Assembly: GCF_051960575.1 (NCBI RefSeq)
Contig: NZ_JBQCEE010000380.1
Coordinates: 1 to 14,618, forward strand
Direction: 5' to 3'
From: JBQCEE01 sp051960575
GTDB taxonomy: Bacteria > Actinomycetota > Actinomycetes > Mycobacteriales > Jatrophihabitantaceae
Length of the DNA stretch: 14,618 nucleotides
Shown: piece after piece, positions 1-5,661 of the stretch
How positions within the stretch are numbered: position 1 is the stretch's first letter
Layout: the number at the start of each line of letters is the position of its first letter
Position numbers and translations under genes: made by a program
The notes under the pieces: generated by a model
The model's database searches: none
What the model saw: the letters and a program-made list of their open reading frames with translations, nothing else
Told to the model about the DNA's origin: nothing

Positions 1-30
1 CCCACCACGGGGGCGCACGCAGCCGGGGGC

Positions 31-705
31 TCAGGCAGCGGCAGCCCGCGACGAGCGGCGCCGGCCGATCAGGGCGAGCAGGGTCGCGACGAACGCGACC
101 AGGCCGCCGACGAGCACCAGCACGATCCCGACGCCGACCTTGGTGCCCGTGTCGGTGCCGAGCACGTCACTGACGCCGCTGGCCTGCTCCTGGTCGATCA
201 CGTCGGCGAGGTTGGACATGTTGGCCACGCACACAACGACGATGACCGCCCCGACCACGAGCGCGCCCCAGAGCGCCTTGGCGCCCGCACGACCGCGCAC
301 GACGACCGCCAGCAGCCCGAGCAGCACCAGCCCCAGCACGAGGTCGAGCACGCCCCCGTTCGCGTCCGTGCCCGAGATCGTCTGCGTCGAGAAGCCGTTG
401 TTCTGGCTGGCCCACGGCAGCAGGCAGCCCAGCACGACCAGCGCCGCGCCGGCGGCAGCCACCCAGAGCCGGCGGGGCACTCGCGGCAGCCCGGCCCCGG
501 GTCCGATCGGCGGCGCAGCGGCGGCGGGGTACGGCGCCGCGGGGTGCGACCCCGGGGGGTACGCCGGCCCGGCCGCGGACGCGACGGGCAGGTCGGCGAC
601 CCACGACCGGCCGTCCCAGCGCTGGGGCGGTCCCCATTCGGTGCCCGACCAATAGCGCCGCACGGCGCCGTCCTGCGGATCCGGATACCACCCTGGCGTC
701 GTCAT
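31..705 (-). CDS. DUF2510 domain four-helix membrane protein
   Basis: The 224-residue product opens with a DUF2510 motif (GWYPDP at residues 5-10, RYW at 17-19). A second partial match, RWDGRSWV, follows at about 29-36. A Pro/Ala-rich cytoplasmic linker runs from about 38 to 78. Four hydrophobic segments are visible at about 80-98, 118-136, 144-163 and 190-213, and the tail ends in an Arg-rich stretch. The first outer loop (about 99-117) is polar, with QNN and Thr/Ser residues. I chose the ATG at 705 because the protein then begins MTTPGWYPDP, as DUF2510 proteins usually do, with a G-run just upstream. The in-frame ATG at 723 and the longer frame to 855 lack a ribosome binding site, and the longer frame runs into otsA. 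DUF2510 is common in actinobacterial membrane proteins and its biochemical role is unknown, so no specific function can be assigned. It lies 94 bp downstream of otsA and could be co-transcribed. Confidence 0.85.
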   Translation of the reverse strand: MTTPGWYPDPQDGAVRRYWSGTEWGPPQRWDGRSWVADLPVASAAGPAYPPGSHPAAPYPAAAAPPIGPGAGLPRVPRRLWVAAAGAALVVLGCLLPWASQNNGFSTQTISGTDANGGVLDLVLGLVLLGLLAVVVRGRAGAKALWGALVVGAVIVVVCVANMSNLADVIDQEQASGVSDVLGTDTGTKVGVGIVLVLVGGLVAFVATLLALIGRRRSSRAAAA

Positions 706-725
706 CGGCCCCCCGACCGTCATCG

Positions 726-739
726 ACCGTGCACACGGT
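726..739. repeat. Short inverted repeat upstream of the DUF2510 gene
   Basis: ACCGTG and CACGGT form a perfect 6-bp inverted repeat separated by 2 bases, in the 94-bp gap between otsA and the DUF2510 gene. It could be an operator, but a 6-bp match in such GC-rich DNA can arise by chance. Confidence 0.25.
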
Positions 740-799
740 GGGGTGAACCCTAGGGCACTCCGTGTCGCTCGAGCACGTCGATCAGAGGGCCGGCGCGAG

Positions 800-2221
800 C
801 TACGCGAGCGCCTCGAGCTGCCGCCGGAACCACTCGTCGGGCGGGTTCGCCGCACCAGCCGCCTTCATGCGGGCGGCGCGCGCCGCGCGCTGCGCCGGGT
901 CCATCGTTAACGCCTCGTGCAGCGCGTCGGCCGTGGCCGAGATGTCGTACGGGTTGACCATGATCGCGTCGTCGGCACCCAGCACCGCCGCGGCGCCGGC
1001 GTCGCGCGAGAGCACGACCGCGGGCGCCCGCTCGGACAGCACCAGCCCCTCGAGCACGACGAGGTTCATCCCGTCGCGCAGCGAGTTGATGAGCAGCACG
1101 TCGCTGCGCCGCAGGATGGCCAGCGCCTCGGGGTAGTCGTCGACGATGTCGAGCACCACCGGCGTCCAGTCGTCGGTCGCGAACTCGTCGTCGATCTCGT
1201 CGGCCAGCCGCTCGATCGCGGCCGTGTACTCGCGGTACGCGGGGAGGTCCTCGCGCGAGGGGTTGTTGTAGACGACGTGGACGACCCGGCCGCGCCACTC
1301 GGGGCGGGTGCGCAGCAGCTCGCGGTAGGCGAGCAGGCCGCGCCAGACGTTCTTCGACAGCTCGGTGCGGTCGACCCGGCCGATCACCAGCCGGTCGCCG
1401 ACGGACTCGTCGAGGTGTCGCAGCGCCGTCTCGACGTCGCGGCGGGCGCCGAGCCGCTGCATCTCGCCGGCGTCCACCCCGAGCGGGAAGACCTGCACCC
1501 CGCGCGGCTCGATGCCGAGCACGGCGCGGCACGTGGCGGCGAACTGGTCGGCCCAGCGCTGGGTGTGGAAGCCGAGCAGGTCGGCCCCCAGCATGCCGTC
1601 GAGGATCGCGGCGGCGATGTCGTCGGGCAGCAGCGCGAAGTCGTCCGGGCTGACCCACGACGTGTGCGTGAAGTGCGAGATCCGCACGTCCGGCCGCAGC
1701 TTGCGCAGCATGCGCGGCGCGAGGAACAGGTGGTAGTCCTGGATCATCACCTGGGCGCCGGGCGCGGCCTCCTCGGCCAGCGCGGTCGCGAACGCCTCGT
1801 TGAAGCGGATGTACCCGGCCCACTGGCGGCGCCACGCACTGTCGAACACCGGTGCCCGTGCCGGCTCGTAGAGGTGGTGCAGCACGAACCACAGCGTCGA
1901 GTTGGCGATCGCGTCGTAGGCCGCGCGGAACGTGGTGGCGTCGATCGGCAGCAGCCGGACGTCGAAGTCGCCCTGCAGTGCCGAGGCGGTGGTGTCGATC
2001 TCGGAGAGTCGCCCGTTGGGCGCGCGACGGGCCAGGCCGCGCTCGCGGTCGTTCATGGCCGCGCAGACCCAGACGGCGTCGGGCGAGGACTGCAACGCGT
2101 GTTGCATGCCGCTGACCAGTCCCCCGCTGCCGCGGCTGATGTCGTCGTCGCCGTCGGGCGTGCGGACGATGGTGAGCGGGCCTCGGTTCGAGGCGATGAG
2201 CAGCTGCGATCTTCCAGGCAC
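800..2221 (-). CDS. otsA: Trehalose-6-phosphate synthase, GT20 family (OtsA-like)
   Basis: This cytosolic GT-B glycosyltransferase probably joins a nucleotide-activated glucose to glucose-6-phosphate to make trehalose-6-phosphate. The 473-residue product shows the family motifs in order: SNRGP near the start (about 10-15), GSGGL (31-35), QDYH (161-164), HFTHTSW (183-189), LLGFHT, VFPLGV, VDRTELSKN (283-291), NSLRDGMNL (379-387) and VNPYD near the end. The Arg and Lys of VDRxxxSK keep the spacing of the phosphate-binding pair in OtsA. The sequence between them is TELS rather than the LDYS/LDYT of E. coli-type enzymes, so this is a divergent, apparently actinobacterial subgroup. I chose the GTG at 2221, 17 bases after the rluD stop. 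The longer ATG frame from 2359 would overlap rluD by 121 bases and adds a non-conserved Arg-rich head. No otsB phosphatase gene is visible nearby. Assignment to the family is firm; the sugar donor is not shown. Confidence 0.88.
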   Translation of the reverse strand: MPGRSQLLIASNRGPLTIVRTPDGDDDISRGSGGLVSGMQHALQSSPDAVWVCAAMNDRERGLARRAPNGRLSEIDTTASALQGDFDVRLLPIDATTFRAAYDAIANSTLWFVLHHLYEPARAPVFDSAWRRQWAGYIRFNEAFATALAEEAAPGAQVMIQDYHLFLAPRMLRKLRPDVRISHFTHTSWVSPDDFALLPDDIAAAILDGMLGADLLGFHTQRWADQFAATCRAVLGIEPRGVQVFPLGVDAGEMQRLGARRDVETALRHLDESVGDRLVIGRVDRTELSKNVWRGLLAYRELLRTRPEWRGRVVHVVYNNPSREDLPAYREYTAAIERLADEIDDEFATDDWTPVVLDIVDDYPEALAILRRSDVLLINSLRDGMNLVVLEGLVLSERAPAVVLSRDAGAAAVLGADDAIMVNPYDISATADALHEALTMDPAQRAARAARMKAAGAANPPDEWFRRQLEALA

Positions 2222-2238
2222 GACAGAAGGCCTACCCG

Positions 2239-3165
2239 TCAGCTCTCCGCCGCCAACCTGCTCAACGCCTGTTGCAGGTCGGCGGGGAACGGCGACTCGA
2301 TGGTGAGCCGCTGTCCGGTGCTCGGGTGTTCGAAGGACAACTGCCGCGCGTGCAGCCACTGCCGCGTGAGGCCGAGGCGCTTGGCCAGTTCGGGGTCGGC
2401 ACCGTAGGTGAGGTCACCGACGCACGGGTGCCGCACCGCCGCCATGTGCACGCGGATCTGGTGCGTGCGTCCGGTCTCGAGCCGGATGTCGAGCAGTGTG
2501 GCGGCCCGGAACGCCTCGACCGTCTCGTAGTGCGTCACGCTGGGACGGCCACCGGCGATCACGGCGAACTTGTACTCGGCACCTGGATGGCGGCCGATCG
2601 GGGCGTCGATGGTGCCGCTGGTCGGGTCGGGGTGGCCCTGCACGAGCGCGCTGTACCGCTTGTCGACGGTGCGTTCCTTGAACGCGCGCTTCAGCAGCGT
2701 ATAGGCGCGCTCGCTCTTGGCGACCACCATGACGCCGGTGGTGCCGACGTCCAGCCGGTGGACGATGCCCTGCCGCTCGGCCGCCCCACTGGTGCTGACG
2801 CGGTACCCCATCGCGAGCAGCCCCTGGACGACGGTCGGGCCGGTCCAGCCGGGGCTCGGGTGCGCCGCGACGCCGACCGGCTTGTCGACGGCCACCACGT
2901 CGTCGTCGTCGTAGAGCACGGTGAGCCCGTCGACCGGCTCGGGCATCACCGCCGCCGTCTCCGGCTCGGGCAGTTCGATCTCGAGCCACTCGCCGCCGCG
3001 CAGCTTGACGCCGCCCTTCTGCACCCGCCCGTCGACCGAGACGTGGCCGTCGTCGACGAGGTCGGCGGCGACGGTGCGCGAGAACCCGAGCATGCGGCTG
3101 ATCGCGACGTCGAGGCGCTGCCCGGCGAGGCCGTCGGGGACGGGCAGCAGCCGGGTCTCAGCCAT
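2239..3165 (-). CDS. rluD: Large-subunit rRNA pseudouridine synthase, RluD/RluA family
   Basis: This enzyme isomerises uridines to pseudouridine in RNA, in the RluD case in helix 69 of 23S rRNA. The 308-residue product has an N-terminal S4 RNA-binding domain (about 17-75; QRLDVAISRMLGFSRT is the start of its helix pair). The catalytic domain follows from about 80. The signature HRLDVGTTG (136-144) carries the catalytic Asp139, and RLETGRTHQIRVHMA (228-242) is the second conserved motif. The length and S4-plus-catalytic order match the RluD class rather than the shorter RluA. The ATG at 3165 overlaps the end of lspA by 8 bases with only a weak ribosome binding site, which suggests translational coupling. 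The lspA-rluD order is common in actinobacteria. The exact target uridines cannot be read from sequence. Confidence 0.93.
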   Translation of the reverse strand: MAETRLLPVPDGLAGQRLDVAISRMLGFSRTVAADLVDDGHVSVDGRVQKGGVKLRGGEWLEIELPEPETAAVMPEPVDGLTVLYDDDDVVAVDKPVGVAAHPSPGWTGPTVVQGLLAMGYRVSTSGAAERQGIVHRLDVGTTGVMVVAKSERAYTLLKRAFKERTVDKRYSALVQGHPDPTSGTIDAPIGRHPGAEYKFAVIAGGRPSVTHYETVEAFRAATLLDIRLETGRTHQIRVHMAAVRHPCVGDLTYGADPELAKRLGLTRQWLHARQLSFEHPSTGQRLTIESPFPADLQQALSRLAAES

Positions 3166-3709
3166 GCCGCCGCGTCCCGGTCAAGTCGATGTTCAGCAGC
3201 GCGAGGACGGCGGCGAGCACGGCGCCGATCACCACGGCGGAATCGGCGAGGTTGAAGATCGGCCAGTACCTGGCGTCGGGGCCGAAGAGGCTGATCCAGT
3301 CGACGACATGACCACGACCGACCGACGGCGCACGGAAGATCCGGTCGCCGAGGTTGCCCAGGGCGCCCCCGAGGATCAGTCCGAGCGAGACCGCCCAGCC
3401 GCGCGAGCGCAGCTTGCCGACCTGCCGCAGGATCACGACGACCACGGCGACCGCCACGACCGTCAGCACGATCGTGAAGCCGGTGCCGACGCTGAACGCG
3501 GCGCCGGAGTTGCGCGCCTGCTGCAGGTAGATCGCTCCGCCGAGGATGCGCTCCTGCTTGCCGTCGGGCAACTGCGAGACGACCACGATCTTCGACAGGA
3601 CGTCGGCGAGGAGGGCGAGCACGGCGGCCACCAGGAAGGTCACGATGCGCCGCGGACGCCCGACCCCCGAGGGTGACGCCGGTGGGGTGTCGGTGTCCGG
3701 CGAGCTCAC
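3158..3709 (-). CDS. lspA: Lipoprotein signal peptidase (signal peptidase II)
   Basis: This is an integral membrane aspartyl protease that removes signal peptides from diacylglyceryl-modified prolipoproteins. With the start chosen here the product is 183 residues, with four membrane segments. The two catalytic Asp motifs are intact: GNLGDR (Asp122) and FNLADS (Asp156), and ARNSGAAF is also typical. I prefer the GTG at 3709 because GGGGGAG lies 9 bases upstream (3719-3725). The alternative ATG at 3778 would add 23 Gly/Ser/Pro-rich residues, has no clear ribosome binding site, and would place an 11-bp GC hairpin (3743-3770) inside the coding sequence. A polar, Pro-rich cytoplasmic head of about 20 residues remains before the first helix. 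The gene overlaps rluD by 8 bases and follows a small acidic protein gene. The function is secure; the start is moderately so. Confidence 0.92.
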   Translation of the reverse strand: MSSPDTDTPPASPSGVGRPRRIVTFLVAAVLALLADVLSKIVVVSQLPDGKQERILGGAIYLQQARNSGAAFSVGTGFTIVLTVVAVAVVVVILRQVGKLRSRGWAVSLGLILGGALGNLGDRIFRAPSVGRGHVVDWISLFGPDARYWPIFNLADSAVVIGAVLAAVLALLNIDLTGTRRHG

Positions 3710-3718
3710 CGACCCATT

Positions 3719-3725
3719 CTCCCCC
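3719..3725 (-). promoter_or_regulatory. Ribosome binding site deciding the lspA start
   Basis: On the minus strand GGGGGAG lies 9 bases before the GTG at 3709. It is the only purine-rich Shine-Dalgarno-like stretch near either candidate lspA start. Confidence 0.55.
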
Positions 3726-3742
3726 GTGCCGCCGGACGGCGA

Positions 3743-3770
3743 CGACCCCGGGGCGTCGGCCCCGGGGTCG
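3743..3770. terminator. GC hairpin between the small acidic gene and lspA
   Basis: CGACCCCGGGG (3743-3753) and CCCCGGGGTCG (3760-3770) form a perfect 11-bp stem around a 6-base loop. No T-run follows on the minus strand. It sits between the acidic small gene and the preferred lspA start, so it could be a factor-assisted terminator or an mRNA-processing structure. If lspA starts at the upstream ATG, it would lie within coding sequence. Confidence 0.4.
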
Positions 3771-3793
3771 GTCGTCATGTCGGTCGCGTGCGG

Positions 3794-3991
3794 TCAGTCG
3801 CCGGCGAGCTCGTCGGCGTCGGCCTTGGCGGCCTCGGTGTCGGTCGTCGCGCCGTCCTTCTCGCGCTCGAAGACGTCCTTCCACTCGAGCTCGGAGTCGG
3901 TCTGGCCGCCGACCTGCTCGCGCAGTTCGTCGTCGCTCACGCCTTCGCCGGCCGCGTGGGTCTCACCGTGATTGGTTGCGGGTTCGCTCAT
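3794..3991 (-). CDS. Small acidic protein of unknown function
   Basis: The 65-residue product contains about 20 Asp/Glu against 5 Lys/Arg, and no Cys. It has no hydrophobic segment, so it should be soluble, very acidic and largely disordered. The middle (SDDELREQ to WKDVFEREKDG) could form short helices, and the C-terminus is a DTEAAKADADEL-type acidic helix. The ATG at 3991 has only a weak upstream purine signal. Reality is supported by its position in the 290-bp gap between the traR/dksA-type gene and lspA on the same strand, and by a composition that is not the Arg/Pro/Ala noise of GC-rich shadow frames. I do not recognise a family and assign no function. Confidence 0.65.
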   Translation of the reverse strand: MSEPATNHGETHAAGEGVSDDELREQVGGQTDSELEWKDVFEREKDGATTDTEAAKADADELAGD

Positions 3992-4067
3992 GCCGGTGAT
4001 CTACCCGGCGCGCACCGGCGTCCTCACATGACCTGCGCGACGGAGCGGCTCGTGCGCGTCACACCGG

Positions 4068-5231
4068 TCAGCGACGCTCCTCGCGCGTCTTGCAGGCGAC
4101 GTCGAGCGTGGCGGCGGGGAACGCCTGCAGGCGCGCCTTCGGGATCGGCTTGCCGCACGACTCGCAGAAGCCGTAGGTGCCGGCGTCGATCCGCTCGATC
4201 GCGTGCTGGTACTGCGTCATGAGGTCGAGGCGGTTCGCCGCGATCGACTGCTCCTGCTCGCGCTCGAAGGTCTTGCTGCCCGCGTCGGCCTGGTCGTCGC
4301 CGGCACCGTCGGTGTGCGAGCGCTGGAGGTCGTTGAGGTCGGCCATCGAGCGGTCGTAGGCCGCCTTGAGCTCGGTGTGCTGCTGCACGAGCTCCTGGCG
4401 GATCTCCTTCAGCTCGGCCGGCGTCCATTCGGTGCCCTCGGGCACGGACACCTCGGCCGGCGCCTCGGCGGTGACGGCCGGCGCGCGCTTCGCGGTGCGC
4501 TTGGCGGGGGTGTGGGCGGTGCGGGGCTGCGTGGTCGTCATGGGGGCGCTCTTCGCTGGGGGGTTGGTGGCCTCGCCGGCCGGCGTGGGTGAGGAGGTCG
4601 ATCGGGTGGGCACGGTGGTGCCTGCGGCTCTCGTACCCGAACCAGTCTTCGTCGCAACCTTCGCAGCGGATGCAGCCTTGGCTGTGGTCTTCGCCGCCGG
4701 TGCCGCCTGCTTCGCGGTCGAGCGCCTGGACGCGGCGACGCCCTCGACGGCAGCGGTGGAGGCGACGGCCTGCTTGGTGGCCGAGGTGGTGCGTCCGGCA
4801 CCTGCTGCGGCCTTGGTCGGCGCCGCCTTCGCAGCCTTCGCGGGCGCGGCCTTCGCGGCCTTGGCCGGCGGGGCCTTCGTCACCTTCGTCGCCTTCACGG
4901 GTGCCGCCTTGGCCGCCTTCGCGGGCGCCGCCTTGGCTGCCTTCGCGGGCGCGGCCTTCGCCGCCTTCGCGGGTGCCACCTCGGCCGCCTTCGCGGGCGC
5001 CGCCTTGGCCGCCTTCGCGGGCGCCGCCTTCGCCGCCTTCACAGGTGCCACCTTCGCCGCCTTCACAGGCGCCGCCTTCGCCGCCTTCGCGGGCGCCGCC
5101 TTTGCGGGTGCGGGGGCCTTGGCCGGGGGTGCGGCCTTCGCCGCCTTCGCGGCCTTCGCCGGCGCCTGCTTCGTCCCCCCGCCGACCCCGACACGCTGCA
5201 GCACTCGCTTGATCGGGTTCCCGGTAGCCAT
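4068..5231 (-). CDS. TraR/DksA-type zinc-finger regulator with histone-H1-like Lys/Ala/Pro N-terminus
   Basis: The 387-residue product has two parts. Residues about 20-140 are a tandem array of AKAAKAAP-like octads, strongly basic and like the tails of bacterial H1-like proteins. A second low-complexity Ala/Thr/Ser/Pro stretch follows to about 265. The C-terminal 120 residues are a DksA/TraR module: a coiled coil (about 267-345, including TFEREQEQ), then YGFCESCGKPIPKARLQAF. DksA-type proteins act on RNA polymerase through its secondary channel, while the basic tail suggests DNA or RNA binding. The zinc site is CxxC-x17-DxxC: the third ligand is Asp377 instead of Cys. I chose the ATG at 5231, with a GAGGGAAGGGG-type ribosome binding site just upstream. 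A GTG two codons earlier is too close to it. The gene diverges from ileS. A possible -10 (TATTCT, minus strand) lies at 5293-5298. Confidence 0.88.
   Translation of the reverse strand: MATGNPIKRVLQRVGVGGGTKQAPAKAAKAAKAAPPAKAPAPAKAAPAKAAKAAPVKAAKVAPVKAAKAAPAKAAKAAPAKAAEVAPAKAAKAAPAKAAKAAPAKAAKAAPVKATKVTKAPPAKAAKAAPAKAAKAAPTKAAAGAGRTTSATKQAVASTAAVEGVAASRRSTAKQAAPAAKTTAKAASAAKVATKTGSGTRAAGTTVPTRSTSSPTPAGEATNPPAKSAPMTTTQPRTAHTPAKRTAKRAPAVTAEAPAEVSVPEGTEWTPAELKEIRQELVQQHTELKAAYDRSMADLNDLQRSHTDGAGDDQADAGSKTFEREQEQSIAANRLDLMTQYQHAIERIDAGTYGFCESCGKPIPKARLQAFPAATLDVACKTREERR
4815..5165. repeat. Coding tandem repeat, about 24-bp period (AKAAKAAP octads)
   Basis: The plus strand shows repeated blocks such as GCCTTCGCGGGCGCC alternating with GCCTTGGCC. 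On the minus strand these encode a run of AKAAKAAP, VKAAKVAP and AKAAEVAP octads in the DksA-type protein. The units differ by scattered substitutions, mainly at third positions, so the array is degenerate. It may still vary in copy number between strains. Confidence 0.8.
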
Positions 5232-5397
5232 GGCCACCCCTTCCCTCGTGGGAATCGGAGCGCCGCTTCCGGCGCGGACCTGCAGACGCCGCAGAATACG
5301 GCCGCGTACCAGCGGTCGCCACTGTCCACGCCGCTGGCCGCCGACCCGCGTCCGGGCTGCAGGCGGGCGGCGACCGGAAACGTTTGTCCACGATGGC

Positions 5398-5403
5398 TAC
5401 GAT
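5398..5403 (+). promoter_or_regulatory. Candidate -10 element for the ileS leader
   Basis: TACGAT fits the actinobacterial TANNNT -10 pattern. It predicts a start near 5410, a few bases before the first conserved T-box sequence (GACGAGGACAAGTAG from 5415). No convincing -35 is seen; GGAAAC at 5376-5381 has the right spacing. Confidence 0.4.
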
Positions 5404-5410
5404 GGCGGTG

Positions 5411-5661
5411 CGTCGACGAGGACAAGTAGGGCCGGCGCCCAGTCGCGAGCGAGTCGGGGACGGTGGAAGCCCGGCGGCATGGGCCGGTGCCGAAATCACC
5501 TCCGAGCACCCGGAAGAACCGGCCGTCCCACGCGGGGCGGCCGCAGTAGAGCCGGACCGAACGAAGTGGTCGTCCCCCCGGGGGACGGCAACGAGGGTGG
5601 TACCGCGGCACGCGAGTGTCGTCCCTCGGCGGACCGCACGACCTGCCGAGGAGACGCAGCC
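5411..5661 (+). promoter_or_regulatory. Translational T-box riboswitch (tRNA-Ile) upstream of ileS
   Basis: This leader senses uncharged tRNA-Ile and opens the ileS ribosome binding site. The Stem I region begins with GACGAGGACAAGTAG (5415) and includes GCGAGCGAGTCGGGG and GGTGGAAGCC. The specifier is ATC (5495-5497) within CCGAAATCACC. A Stem III-like hairpin (CGTCCCC/GGGGACG) spans 5571-5587. The T-box consensus GAGGGTGGTACCGCGG lies at 5593-5608, with the UGGU that pairs to the tRNA ACCA end at 5598-5601. Two exclusive helices are visible: antisequestrator CGAGGG (5592-5597) with CCCTCG (5623-5628), and sequestrator CCTCGGCGG (5624-5632) with CCTGCCGAGG (5642-5651). The latter buries the ribosome binding site GAGGAG (5648-5653), 8 bases before the ATG. 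There is no T-run terminator, so control is translational, the form known for actinobacterial ileS leaders. Confidence 0.93.

Noticed and set aside
706..855. N-terminal extension of the DUF2510 protein
   Set aside because: The extra 50 residues are Arg/Ser-rich and run antisense-free into the otsA 3' end; the DUF2510 motif begins right after the ATG at 705.
2222..2359. Upstream ATG start for otsA
   Set aside because: It would overlap rluD by about 120 bases and adds a non-conserved Arg-rich head. The GTG at 2221 fits the family start.
4815..5165. CRISPR-like or minisatellite array
   Set aside because: The repeats are degenerate, in frame and encode the Lys/Ala octads; there are no unique spacers of even length.
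4366..5661. Upstream in-frame extension of ileS
   Set aside because: The frame is open by chance across the T-box and antisense of traR/dksA. The conserved IleRS start and the GAGGAG site fix the ATG at 5662.
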